Positions 34,162 to 43,412 of a stretch of 64,000 nt of DNA are shown piece by piece. The stretch is from positions 8,781 to 72,780 of the forward strand of contig JBBDWM010000037.1 of the NCBI GenBank assembly GCA_040902845.1. The letters run 5' to 3'. Below the pieces are notes generated by a model. The model did not search any database and had not been told where the DNA came from. It saw only the letters and a program-made list of their open reading frames with translations. The position numbers and the translations under genes were made by a program. Position 1 is the stretch's first letter; each line of letters begins with the position of its first letter. The stretch comes from JALYNX01 sp040902845 (GTDB lineage Bacteria > Actinomycetota > Acidimicrobiia > Spongiisociales > ZC4RG35).

Positions 34162-34914
34162 GTGCCCGACGCCACGCTGGTTGAGATGGACGAAGCGCGT
34201 TACAGCGCCTTGGCCGATCCCGTCCGACGCCGGATTCTGCGACTCTTGGAGGACGCTGCGGAGCCTCGGGATGTGGGACACCTCGCCTCGCTAGTGGATT
34301 TGCATTCCAACACTGTTCGCGGCCATATGGACGTCCTCGAGCGAGCTGGCCTGGTCAGCAAGACATCCGAAGTTCGGAACACGCCTGGCCGGCCCCGGAT
34401 GTTGTACGGGCTCGCACCCGACAGCGAACCGCCTGCCGGCTCGGGTTATCGTCTTCTATCCGAGATCCTCGCGACTGCGTTGCGGGCCGCCGTCGGCGAA
34501 CCGAGAGAGATAGCAGTGAAGACCGGACGGAAATGGGGTCTTTACCTGACGGAGCGTCCCTCGCCGCTTCGGCCCCTCTCACCGGAGGATACGACGAGCC
34601 GGATCACCGAGATGCTCGCCGACTTCGGCTTCGCACCTGAACAATCAACCCATGACGCGACATCGACAGTGATCGAACTTCGAGACTGCCCCTTTCGTGA
34701 TTTGGCCCGGACCAACGCCGACGTGGTGTGCTCGATCCACCTCGGACTGATGCGGGGCGCGGCAGAAGCGCTAGGAGGCAGGACGCTCGTAACCTCGCTC
34801 GATCCCTTCGTGGAGCCATCTATGTGCCGAGTGCTCCTTCAACTATCGACCAGCATCGAACCCGATGACGTGGAGAGTCGCCCGGCGCAGGCCGAGCCGA
34901 GGGACGCTTCCTAG
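34162..34914 (+). CDS. ArsR/SufR-like regulator with C-terminal Cys/His cluster
   Basis: A 250-residue regulator. The N-terminal winged helix (ADPVRRRILRLLE, NTVRGHMDVLERAGL) is of the ArsR/COG2345 type. The C-terminal half holds Cys176, Cys190, His193 and Cys222, a layout like Fe-S-sensing SufR-type regulators. It is divergent from the molybdopterin operon (171 nt between starts), so it probably senses redox state, O2 or NO and controls that operon. GTG 34162 is followed by ATG 34186 as an alternative start. Its stop overlaps the convergent gene's stop through a shared CTAG. Confidence 0.78.
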   Translation: MPDATLVEMDEARYSALADPVRRRILRLLEDAAEPRDVGHLASLVDLHSNTVRGHMDVLERAGLVSKTSEVRNTPGRPRMLYGLAPDSEPPAGSGYRLLSEILATALRAAVGEPREIAVKTGRKWGLYLTERPSPLRPLSPEDTTSRITEMLADFGFAPEQSTHDATSTVIELRDCPFRDLARTNADVVCSIHLGLMRGAAEALGGRTLVTSLDPFVEPSMCRVLLQLSTSIEPDDVESRPAQAEPRDAS

Positions 34915-36494
34915 CCGAGAGCCCGCAGGTACCCGTCCCGGGAGCCGATGTAGATGACTCCGTCCCAGACAGCCGGTGTCGACTCGAGACAGGTCTCACC
35001 GAGGTCGACAGACCAGGCCTGGACTGGGGACCTGGGATCTTCGAGCGAATAGCCACGGACATCACCCATGCAGGTGGCAGTCACCAGCATCCCTTCGACG
35101 ACTGCAGGCGACGACCACGAGTGCCATCCGACCTCGTCGGACCACAGGATCTCTCCGTTGGCGGCATCGACCGCGATCAGCTTTCCCTGATGGGTGTTGT
35201 TGTAGACGACGCCCTGATAAACCGCCGGTGTGCTCCAGGTCCCTGATTGCTCGCTGCCCGCCGTGAGGTCGACACCCCAGAGCCGGGGTTCGCCGTCGGT
35301 GTAGGGATCGAGCTTGAGCAACTGCCCAACGTCTCGGGTGCGATCGATGTTGGCCTGGGTCCGATACCCGGGGCCCACCTGGTCCGGTTTGACGTTCACC
35401 GCGGCGTAGAGCATCCCCTCGGCATCGACCACCAGCGAGGCGTCAATGTCGCCCCCGGCCCAATAGTCGAAAACGATCGGCGCCTCACCCTCCCGCACCC
35501 GGCTGACATCGAGACCGACGATCCGGCCCGCCGAGTTGGCGAAGTAGACCCGCTGCTCAAAGAGGACGGGCGAGTTCTCGATCGAGACATTGCCGCCGGC
35601 GGTGGCAATCAACTCGTCGTTGTAACCCGGCATCTGCACCAGGATCTCAGGCTCGATGGTGACCTTGCCCTCGGCGTCATAGCCCCGGTTCAGCTCGACG
35701 GCAAAGAACCAACTGTTCTCGCCGCCGACATACAGGATGTCGTCGACAACCGCACCGTTGGAATCCCAGTCGTCGTTCCAGGTTCCGGCCACGTCGGTGG
35801 CGTTCATCGACCAGAGCTCGACCGGTTCGTCACCGTCGAGAGCCAGCACGCGGTACTTGTTGTCTCGGGACCCGAAATAGAGCAGGGGATACCCGTCGGG
35901 ATCAACCGTCACCGACCCCTTGATCAGGTCCCCGGTCTGGAACTCGGGTCTCAGATCCCCCCCGCTCGCTGCGTCCACGAAATGGACCGCCGAGTCGTAG
36001 GCGCCGAAGATGAGCTCGGTCACTCCATCGGGTCGCTCCCATACCGCCGGCTGACCGGTCCATCCCATGCCGCACCACTGGGTGGTCTCGCCGAGATTGG
36101 TCGACGTGCTGCACATTGCGCTGTCGGGATAGGTCCAGCTGATCGACGGTTCTTGACTGACGTCGCCCGAGCCGAAGAAGCTCCGGGTCGGGTTGCCCCG
36201 GAACATGGTCAAGCCGACCGTGGTCCCCCAGGGGTGACCCACGGTGAAGCCGGGGACGGTGTCCGCGGGGCGCTCACCCGGGGGTTGGGTGCCGCCGGGC
36301 CCGGTCGTGGTGGTCTCCCCGGGTGTGGTCGAACCGGAACCGTCCGGAGGATTGGTTGTCGTTGCGCCGGCCTCAGGAATCGTGCTATCACCCGGTGTAG
36401 GGGACGCCTCGTCCTTAGTAACCAGAAAGACTCCAAGACCGAGGACCAAACCGGTCACCAGAACGATGAGAACCTGGCCGAAACGTTGGTTCAT
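34911..36494 (-). CDS. Exported PQQ-like beta-propeller protein
   Basis: A 527-residue surface protein with an N-terminal membrane anchor (residues 8-27), a long Pro/Thr/Gly-rich linker (about residues 30-80) and a beta-propeller of PQQ-like repeats. Repeats show GxxxALD or LIAVDAANGEILWSDEVG and ATPAVxxGxxYxGS. There are two Cys pairs (SAMCSTSTN/QWCGMG and TATCMGD/ETCLES). No PQQ ligands can be picked out, so it may be a structural or binding propeller rather than a dehydrogenase. It lies 14 nt after the CapA-like gene on the same strand. Confidence 0.8.
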   Translation of the reverse strand: MNQRFGQVLIVLVTGLVLGLGVFLVTKDEASPTPGDSTIPEAGATTTNPPDGSGSTTPGETTTTGPGGTQPPGERPADTVPGFTVGHPWGTTVGLTMFRGNPTRSFFGSGDVSQEPSISWTYPDSAMCSTSTNLGETTQWCGMGWTGQPAVWERPDGVTELIFGAYDSAVHFVDAASGGDLRPEFQTGDLIKGSVTVDPDGYPLLYFGSRDNKYRVLALDGDEPVELWSMNATDVAGTWNDDWDSNGAVVDDILYVGGENSWFFAVELNRGYDAEGKVTIEPEILVQMPGYNDELIATAGGNVSIENSPVLFEQRVYFANSAGRIVGLDVSRVREGEAPIVFDYWAGGDIDASLVVDAEGMLYAAVNVKPDQVGPGYRTQANIDRTRDVGQLLKLDPYTDGEPRLWGVDLTAGSEQSGTWSTPAVYQGVVYNNTHQGKLIAVDAANGEILWSDEVGWHSWSSPAVVEGMLVTATCMGDVRGYSLEDPRSPVQAWSVDLGETCLESTPAVWDGVIYIGSRDGYLRALG

Positions 36495-36507
36495 GTTCGG
36501 TTGGCTC

Positions 36508-37596
36508 TCATGAGGGCGGCGCGCAGCTCGGTTCCCCGGTCAGAACCGGATGCCCGGGACTCTCGATCATGGCCGGGATGAGGCATCCCTCGATTGTCCC
36601 ATCGGGAGACACCACGACGCGGGCAACCGCGGTGGTCGAGCCTGCAACCGAGAAATTTGGCCATACGAAGTTCCCCAGGGACCAGAAAACGGGTTTGCCC
36701 TCGATCATTTCCAAGGGCTGCAAACGATGCGGGTGATGTCCGAAGATGATATCGGCTCCCGCCTCGATCATTGCCTGGGCCCGTTCCACATCTTCGGGGT
36801 GGGGGCTTGTTTCGAGCTCCACCCCCCAATGGATGGCGACGACCACCAGATCGGCCTGGGCGGCGGCGGCTTTTACGGCGGCCACCATGGACGGGATGTT
36901 GTCCCCGTCCCGCACCCCGGCCAGGTCGTCGGTGGCGAACCACGAAGGACCGCCCACCACGCCTCCGAACCCGAGAACCGCCACCTTCCACTCCCCTATC
37001 TCGAAGAAGGCGGGGGCTGCGGCCTCTTCGGCGTTGGCTCCGGCACCCACGGGGAAGGCGCCGGCAGCGATCACATTGGCCCTACCGTCGATCAGGGCTT
37101 CCTTTCCATAGTCACCGGAATGGTTGTTGCCCAGATTGGCCACCTCGATCCCATTGGCGGCCAGCGACGGAAGGGCCTCGGGCGGACAGCGGAACACGAA
37201 CTCCTTGTCGTTCGGGATCCCCAAAGCGGAAGGTGCACATTCGAGATTGATCACGGTCAGATCGTCTTCGAAAAAGAGACCATCGAGACCCGACCAGGCA
37301 TGATCCCAACCCTCGACAGCCAGGGCCGGGATGTAGCCGGGGTCCAGGTTGACATCACCGGTGCCCTGGATGACCAGCCATCCTTGCTCCGGGAGGGTGG
37401 TGGTGGTGGTCGAGGGGGCGGTGGTTGTCGAGACCGAGGCACTGGTGGAAGTAGTAGCGGTCGTGTCGACCCCTACGGCCCCCATCGTCGACGTGGTCCC
37501 GGAGTCGGAGCCGGTCATAGCCCAAATAGTGAGGCCCACGGCACCGGTAAGGACCCCTCCGAGAACGATCGATACCAGACGAAGTGTGCGAGACAC
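36508..37596 (-). CDS. CapA/PgsA-like metallophosphatase-fold protein
   Basis: A 362-residue anchored protein: one N-terminal helix, a Ser/Thr-rich linker (residues 32-68) and a CapA domain. Typical CapA segments are GTGDVNL, VINLECAPS, ANLGNNHSGDYG, IHWGVELETSPHPEDVERAQAMIEAGADIIFGHHPH and FWSLGNFV. CapA proteins resemble calcineurin-type phosphoesterases and take part in poly-gamma-glutamate or capsule assembly; the exact role here is unknown. The start is GTG 37596. Confidence 0.88.
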   Translation of the reverse strand: MSRTLRLVSIVLGGVLTGAVGLTIWAMTGSDSGTTSTMGAVGVDTTATTSTSASVSTTTAPSTTTTTLPEQGWLVIQGTGDVNLDPGYIPALAVEGWDHAWSGLDGLFFEDDLTVINLECAPSALGIPNDKEFVFRCPPEALPSLAANGIEVANLGNNHSGDYGKEALIDGRANVIAAGAFPVGAGANAEEAAAPAFFEIGEWKVAVLGFGGVVGGPSWFATDDLAGVRDGDNIPSMVAAVKAAAAQADLVVVAIHWGVELETSPHPEDVERAQAMIEAGADIIFGHHPHRLQPLEMIEGKPVFWSLGNFVWPNFSVAGSTTAVARVVVSPDGTIEGCLIPAMIESPGHPVLTGEPSCAPPS

Positions 37597-37611
37597 GAAG
37601 GACCAAGGCTA

Positions 37612-37639
37612 GGAATACGCAATACGCAATACGCAGAAT
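37612..37639 (+). repeat. Heptad array C (downstream of dxs)
   Basis: On the + strand: GGAATAC, GCAATAC, GCAATAC, GCAGAAT. It lies 47 nt past the dxs stop in the direction of transcription. A weak hairpin (ATGAAACC with GGTTCAT, one bulge, about 37638-37660) lies between dxs and the array, so this site resembles but is less perfect than the others. Confidence 0.8.
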
Positions 37640-37685
37640 GAAACCCAGGGCGGTTCATCGGATCGCCATCCCAAGCTGATCTTGA

Positions 37686-39694
37686 CTAAACGAGCAGCGC
37701 CAGCACCCGGGTGACCACACCCGGGGCGTCCATGCCCACCGATTCGAGAAGGTCGGAGGGGGAGCCNNNNNNNNNNNNNNNNNNNNNNNNNNNNNNNNNN
37801 NNNNNNNNNNNNNNNNNNNNNNNNNNNNNNNNNNNNNNNNNNNNNNNNNNNNNNNNNNNNNNNNNNTGACCACACCCGGGGCGTCCATGCCCACCGATTC
37901 GAGAAGGTCGGAGGGGGAGCCGAACGGTAGGAATTGGTCGGGGACTCCGATACAGGTGACTTCCTTGGTCATCCCGGCGGCCGAGAACGCCTCCATCACC
38001 GCCGAGCCGAAGCCACCGGCTACCGCGTTGTCCTCGAGGGTGACCACATGCGCCACCGGGCTCGCCCATTCCAAGATCCGGAGATCGAGGGGCTTGACCC
38101 AGCGAGCGTTGACCAAGCCAACCGACACCCCCTTCTCAGCGAGGTCGAGCGCGGCCTTCTCAGCCACCTCCACCATCCGGCCCACGGCAACCATCAGCAC
38201 ATCAGATCCGGTGCTCAGAAGTTGTGCCTCCCCGATTGGGATCGGGGCGACCGGGATGGCCGGGACCGAGACCGCGGCACTCTTGGGGTAGCGGATGGCG
38301 ATCGGCCCGTCGTGATCCACCGCAGTCTCGATCATGGCGCAGAGCTCGGTGGCGTCTGCAGGGGCTCCCACCACCATATTCGGGATCATCCGCAGATATG
38401 AGAGATCGAAGACACCGTGGTGAGAAGGGCCATCGGGGCCGGTGACCCCGGCCCGGTCCACGAGAAACACCACAGGCAGGTTGTGGAGGGCGACATCGGT
38501 GACGATCTGATCAAAGGCACGCTGAAGGAAAGAGGAGTAGACGGCCACAACCGGCTTCTTGCCGGCCATCGCCATCCCCGCGGCCAGGGTGACCGAGTGC
38601 TGCTCGGCGATGGCGGTGTCGTACACCCGATCGGGAAAGCGCTGTGACATCTGCATCAGACCGGCCGTGCTCACCATCGCCGCCGAGATCCCGATCATGT
38701 CGGGCCGGCTCGCGGCTGCCTCGGCGATCGCCCTGCCCGCCACGTCGGTGAGCTTGAGCTCGGTCTTCAAAGCCTTACCGGTGGCAACATCGAAGCTGCT
38801 TACGCCGTGCAGCTTGTCCAATTCGTCCTCGATGGCGGGCTGATACCCGTTTCCCTTCTCGGTGATCACATGGACCACCACCGGCCGGTCGTAGCTCTTA
38901 GCGAGGGTGAGGGTCTCTTCCAACAGCGCCAGGTCGTGTCCGTCGATCCGCCCTGTGTACTTGAGATCGAGGGCGTCGAAGACGGTCGAAGGCTCGAGGA
39001 TCTGCTTGACCGCGTCCTTCAGACGCCCCGCCAACTCGTCAGCCGTCTCCCCCACCAGAGGGATGCCTCGGAGCATTCGGCCCAGAATGCGCTTGGTCCT
39101 TTCGTATCGAGGATCGAAGCGATAGTGGGCCAGGCTGGCCAGGGCTGCGATCCCGCCCACAGTGGGGGCGTAGGAACGGCCGTTGTCGTTGAGGATGATT
39201 ATGAGCCGGCTCGGCCTCGCCACCGCGATGTGGTTGAGGGCTTCGTAGGCCATGCCACCGGTCATGGCACCGTCTCCGACCACTGCCACCGTGTACCCCG
39301 GATAGCCGGAGAGGGCATGGCCAAGTGCGTACGAGAGGGAGGTGGAGGCATGGCTGTTCTCCACGAAATCGTGTGGCGACTCCTCACGACTCGGGTAGCC
39401 CGACAAGCCGCCGGTGTGACGGAGATGGTCGAACTCCGCTCGCCTCCCGGTGACCAACTTGTGCACATAGGCCTGGTGCCCGACATCCCAAATGATTCGA
39501 TCCTTTGGCGAGTCGAATACTCGATGGAGCGCAAGTGTGAGCTCGACAACACCGAGATTCGGGGAGAGGTGGCCCCCGTTGGCAGACACCTTGTCGATGA
39601 TGAAGGCGCGGATCTCCTCAGAGAGCGTGTGAAGTTGATCCTGGCTCAACCCACGGAGGTCGGCCGGGCTCGCGATGGTTTCGAGTATCGACAT
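37686..39694 (-). CDS. dxs: 1-deoxy-D-xylulose-5-phosphate synthase (interrupted by an assembly gap)
   Basis: First enzyme of the MEP isoprenoid pathway; thiamine-diphosphate dependent. Seen are the N-terminal DXS segment NGGHLSPNLGVVELT, the TPP motif GDGAMTGGMAYEALN and the transketolase C-terminal domain. The 100-N gap at 37767-37866 and a 55-bp duplication break the frame near the end. Removing the gap and one copy (155 nt) gives a continuous frame of 617 residues ending GMDAPGVVTRVLALLV at TAG 37688-37686, a natural DXS C-terminus. Confidence 0.93.
37712..37921. other. Assembly gap flanked by an identical 55-bp sequence
   Basis: Bases 37712-37766 and 37867-37921 are identical and flank exactly 100 Ns. 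This is the pattern left when two contigs sharing a k-mer-length overlap are joined by a scaffolder without merging. There is probably no missing sequence. Confidence 0.93.
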
Positions 39695-39718
39695 GAAGGA
39701 TCAGGCGAGATGCCGTGA

Positions 39719-41104
39719 TCAGGCTAGCGATGGCCCGACGTTGTCCCCATTGAGGACCGGGAGTCGGACGGTGAGAACAGTGCCCCTTCCCAGTTCGCTC
39801 TCGACCTCCACGCTGCCATCGTGACTCTCCACCACGTGTTTGACGATCGCTAGACCAAGGCCGGTGCCACCGGTTGACCGTGAACGTGCCGCGTCCACCC
39901 GGTAGAAGCGCTCGAATACCCGACCCAGGTCCCTCGTCGGTATCCCCTCTCCGGTGTCTGAGATCCTGAGGACGGCCTCTCCATCCACGGTCTTCAGGAC
40001 CGCACCGACCGATCCCCCGACCCCGGTGTACCGGATGGCGTTGTCCAGGAGGTTGCGGACGGCGATGGCAATATCGCGGCGACTCCCGGCTATCTGGGTT
40101 GGTGCCAGCTCCATCGAGAGCTCGATCGCCCTTTCCTCGGCCACAGGCCGGAGCCGCTCCAACTCCTCACGAACCAGAAGATCGAGGCTGAGCGGCTCGA
40201 GCTCGGGTTGGTCGCGCTCGAGACGGGAGAGATCGAGAAGGTCGCCTACCAACCTGTCGAGTTGCCTCGCCGAGCGCTCGATCTGCTGGGCGAAGCCAAG
40301 AGACGAGTCATCGTCGCGTGCCACTGCAATCTGGAGGGCTTCCGACGAGGCAATAATCGCTGAGACCGGCGTCTTCAACTCGTGCGACGCATTAGCCACG
40401 AAGTCCCGCCGAATTGAGCCAACCCGGTCGAGATCGGTGACATCGACCACGACCAACAGGATTCGGTCGTCCCCGGAGAAGGGGGTGGCGACGGCACGAA
40501 GTCGGCGCACGGGTTTGCCATGCTCGGCCACTCTCTCCACCGCGTGGCGCGCCTCCCGGCACTCTCGCACCGCGTTCTGGAAGGGGAATGGCGCCAGGCC
40601 GGAAAGACCGCCCGGGATGGCCCCGAGCAGCTCCTGCGCCGACGGATTGGCATACAGCACTTGGTCTTCTGGAGAGAAGAGAACGGTCCCCTGAGGCAAC
40701 GCACCGAGAACCATCTCGAGGGTCTCGGTGGCGTGCTCCGCCTGCAGCACCCGCTCCCGTTGACCCGCATCAAGTTTCGAGATGGCAAGCCCCAATTGGT
40801 CTAGCTCGCGCACCGGTGAGCGGGGGACCCCCTCGCCTTCACCTTCCACGAGGTCGAGGGTCTGTCCGGTAAGCCCGGAGATCGGCACCGCCATCCGCCG
40901 GGCCAGGAGTCCAACCGCGACCAGGCCGAGAAGCCCCCCCAAGACGAAGGTCACCAGGACCGAAGCGCGGTTCTCAGGTGGGTCCTCAATGGTTTGGAGA
41001 ACGAACCAGCCGATGATCCCGAGCAGGCCCAAATAGGCGACGCCGTAATAGACGAACAGGCGAACCGCGAACGGTGTCCTGCCCGGCTCCGAGCGGCTAC
41101 TCAT
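39719..41104 (-). CDS. Sensor histidine kinase, PhoR/SenX3-like
   Basis: A 461-residue membrane kinase: two N-terminal helices, a HAMP-like linker, a PAS domain (LPQGTVLFSPEDQVLYANPS), HisKA with the phosphorylated His in ASHELKTPVSAI, and HATPase with NLLDNAIRYT, DTGEGI and GGTGLGLAIV. It is encoded after phoU and the response regulator, the usual place for a phosphate sensor. The start ATG 41104 overlaps the regulator stop by 8 nt; upstream in-frame codons lie in the regulator gene and were excluded. Confidence 0.92.
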   Translation of the reverse strand: MSSRSEPGRTPFAVRLFVYYGVAYLGLLGIIGWFVLQTIEDPPENRASVLVTFVLGGLLGLVAVGLLARRMAVPISGLTGQTLDLVEGEGEGVPRSPVRELDQLGLAISKLDAGQRERVLQAEHATETLEMVLGALPQGTVLFSPEDQVLYANPSAQELLGAIPGGLSGLAPFPFQNAVRECREARHAVERVAEHGKPVRRLRAVATPFSGDDRILLVVVDVTDLDRVGSIRRDFVANASHELKTPVSAIIASSEALQIAVARDDDSSLGFAQQIERSARQLDRLVGDLLDLSRLERDQPELEPLSLDLLVREELERLRPVAEERAIELSMELAPTQIAGSRRDIAIAVRNLLDNAIRYTGVGGSVGAVLKTVDGEAVLRISDTGEGIPTRDLGRVFERFYRVDAARSRSTGGTGLGLAIVKHVVESHDGSVEVESELGRGTVLTVRLPVLNGDNVGPSLA

Positions 41105-41810
41105 CCACGAATTTGTAGCCGAGCCCACGCACCGTGCGTATGTGGACCGGCCGGGCTGGATCGGGTTCGAGTTTCTGGCGAAGTCTCTTGATGTGGACAT
41201 CGAGGGTCTTGGTGTCACCGAAGTAAGTCGGTCCCCACACTTCATCAATGAGGGTGTGCCTCGCGGCAAGCCGATTCTTGCGTCGCATCAGCGATTCGAG
41301 CAGCTCGAATTCCTTGGGGCGCAAGTCCACCGCCTCTCCGTTCAATCGCGCCTGGTGGGCGTCGATGTCGAGCTCGATAGCCCCGCCTCTCAGCACTTCG
41401 TTCGACTCGGAAAGCACCCCGGTCTTCGCCGCCCGGCGTAGATGAGCCCTGACCCTGGCGATCAGCTCCCGCATCGAGAAGGGCTTGGTCATGTAGTCGT
41501 CCGCCCCCAATTCGAGGCCGGCCACCTTGTCCGATTCGGCGTCCTTGGCGGTCAGCATGATGATCGGGACGTCAGACGACAAACGGATCTGACGGCAGAC
41601 ATCGAGTCCCGACATCCCAGGAAGCATCAGGTCGAGAAGCACCAAATCGGGCTGGTTGACCCGTGCGGACTCGAGCCCGCTGACCCCGGTTTCGGCAACG
41701 AAAACATCAAAACCCTCATTGTCGAGGGCGTATCGAACCGACTCGGCGAGACCGGGCTCGTCTTCTACAACAAGGATTCGATGCGGCCTGCGGTCAACCT
41801 GCGTCGTCAT
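41097..41810 (-). CDS. OmpR-type response regulator, PhoP/RegX3-like
   Basis: A 237-residue regulator. The receiver domain has the acidic pair in VVEDE, the phosphoacceptor Asp60 in DLVLLDLMLPG and the Lys in MTKPF. The C-terminal winged helix (LRPKEFELLESLMRR, VDVHIKRLRQKLE-type end) is complete. It probably binds the PHO box upstream of pstS. The start overlaps the phoU stop by 17 nt; a longer start (41855) is unlikely. Confidence 0.92.
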   Translation of the reverse strand: MTTQVDRRPHRILVVEDEPGLAESVRYALDNEGFDVFVAETGVSGLESARVNQPDLVLLDLMLPGMSGLDVCRQIRLSSDVPIIMLTAKDAESDKVAGLELGADDYMTKPFSMRELIARVRAHLRRAAKTGVLSESNEVLRGGAIELDIDAHQARLNGEAVDLRPKEFELLESLMRRKNRLAARHTLIDEVWGPTYFGDTKTLDVHIKRLRQKLEPDPARPVHIRTVRGLGYKFVDE

Positions 41811-42501
41811 CTGCCGACCGGTTGAGACCCACCTTGACGAACTCGGTCCGCTCACCGGTGATCAGATAGGCCGTCTGCTCTGCGAAATCTACGGCCTGGT
41901 CACCAATACGCTCCAGGGCCCGAGCCACCATGAGGATCTTGCTCGCCCACTCCAGCATTTGCGGATTGCTGCCCACGGCGACGATCTCTTTGTACATGTT
42001 GGCGTTGAGACGGTCCACCGGTTGATCCATAGCCGGCAACAGCCTCGCCTCTTCGAGGTCTTGCCGGACATAGGCCTCGATGGCGGTGCGAATCATCGGT
42101 CGCACCAGATCGCCCATCTCACGGATTTGTTCCACCATCCGCTGGACGCGAGGCAGCCCCTCATTGAGTTTGGTGACCTTTGCGATGTTGACCCCTTGAT
42201 CCCCCATTCGCTCGAAGGTCTGGTTGAGCTGGAGTAGAACCGTCATCTTGCGTAGGTCGGACCCAAGGGGCTGGAACCGGGCCATGAGATTGGTCCACTG
42301 GCCGTGGACGTCGAGATAGGTCCGATCTATCTCGTCATCGAGCTTGATGACCTGGGCGGCGAGGGCGACATCACTGGTGCATATGGCTTCAACAGCCATC
42401 GCCACCATTTGCTCGGCTCGGTCGACCATGCCAAGCACCTTTTGCTCCAACGAATCGAGGCCCTGATGGAAATGGAGATTGGTGTCTGTGCTGTCGGTCA
42501 T
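41794..42501 (-). CDS. phoU: Phosphate signalling protein PhoU
   Basis: A 235-residue helical protein with two PhoU repeats (FHQGLDSLEQKVLGM and the second LEEARLLPAMDQPVDRLN), each with the acidic E/DxxxD metal-binding helices. It links the Pst transporter to the sensor kinase and represses the Pho response when phosphate is plentiful. The start ATG 42501 overlaps the pstB stop by 4 nt. Confidence 0.95.
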   Translation of the reverse strand: MTDSTDTNLHFHQGLDSLEQKVLGMVDRAEQMVAMAVEAICTSDVALAAQVIKLDDEIDRTYLDVHGQWTNLMARFQPLGSDLRKMTVLLQLNQTFERMGDQGVNIAKVTKLNEGLPRVQRMVEQIREMGDLVRPMIRTAIEAYVRQDLEEARLLPAMDQPVDRLNANMYKEIVAVGSNPQMLEWASKILMVARALERIGDQAVDFAEQTAYLITGERTEFVKVGLNRSADDDAG

Positions 42502-43412
42502 CCGAATCTGCCCGTTATGTAATCCTCGGTCTGTTTCTGGGTCGGAGAGGTGAAGATCTGCTCGGTCTGGCTGAACTCCACAAGGTACCCCGTTCGTTGA
42601 CCTTGCCCGTCGACGCTGACTGAGAAGAAGGCGGTTTGGTCCGAGACTCTCGCCGCCTGTTGCATGTTGTGGGTGACGATGACGATCGTGTAGTCCTTCT
42701 TCAGCTCGAGCATCAGCTCTTCGATCTTCAAGGTTGCGATGGGGTCGAGCGAGGAGCAGGGCTCGTCCATCAACACCACATCCGGGCTGGTGGCGATCGC
42801 CCGGGCGATGCACAGACGCTGCTGCTGACCCCCTGAAAGCGCCATACCCGACTCCTTGAGCTTGTCCTTGACCTCCTCCCAGAGAGCCGCCTTGGTCAGG
42901 ACCTCCTCGACCAGGTCATCGTAATTGCCCTTCCAACCAGCGATCTTTGGGCCGTAGACGATGTTTTCATAGATGCTCTTGGGGAAGGGGTTTGGCTTCT
43001 GGAACACCATCCCGATGCGTCGTCTCACCTCGACCGGATCGACCCTGTCGCCATACAAATCGACGCCGTGGTATTCCACCCTGCCCTCGACCCGGGCGGT
43101 CTCGATCAAGTCGTTCATTCGGTTGAAGCATCGCAAGACTGTCGACTTGCCGCAGCCGGAAGGCCCGATGAGGGCGGTGATCTGGTTCTGGCGGATGTCC
43201 ATGTCGACATCACGCACCGCCCGGAACGACCCGTAGTAGACGGTCAGCCCTCCGACATTGAAGATCGGTGCTTGCTCGTCTCGGGGGATGGTCGCAGCCT
43301 CGGCCGCCTTCGCCGCCCGAGCTGCCTGGGCGACCAGCGCTGACTCGGTGGCGGATTCGAGGCTGGTGGTGTCGGTATTGGCGGTCAAGTCGTCGCCTTC
43401 CTGATGATTCAT
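42498..43412 (-). CDS. pstB: Phosphate ABC transporter ATP-binding protein
   Basis: A 304-residue ATPase with a Walker A GPSGCGKST, Q-loop KPNPFPKS, signature LSGGQQQR and Walker B VVLMDEPCSSLD; it powers high-affinity phosphate import. An N-terminal extension of about 45 residues rich in Ala/Thr precedes the ABC domain, which is unusual. The start is ATG 43412, overlapping the pstA stop. Confidence 0.96.
   Translation of the reverse strand: MNHQEGDDLTANTDTTSLESATESALVAQAARAAKAAEAATIPRDEQAPIFNVGGLTVYYGSFRAVRDVDMDIRQNQITALIGPSGCGKSTVLRCFNRMNDLIETARVEGRVEYHGVDLYGDRVDPVEVRRRIGMVFQKPNPFPKSIYENIVYGPKIAGWKGNYDDLVEEVLTKAALWEEVKDKLKESGMALSGGQQQRLCIARAIATSPDVVLMDEPCSSLDPIATLKIEELMLELKKDYTIVIVTHNMQQAARVSDQTAFFSVSVDGQGQRTGYLVEFSQTEQIFTSPTQKQTEDYITGRFG

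Noticed and set aside
35247..36581. 444-codon + strand open frame
   Set aside because: It is the antisense shadow of the beta-propeller gene, with no recognisable domain.
37712..37921. 55-bp direct repeat as a biological duplication or attachment site
   Set aside because: The identity is exact, flanks exactly 100 Ns and breaks dxs; contig-end overlap explains it.
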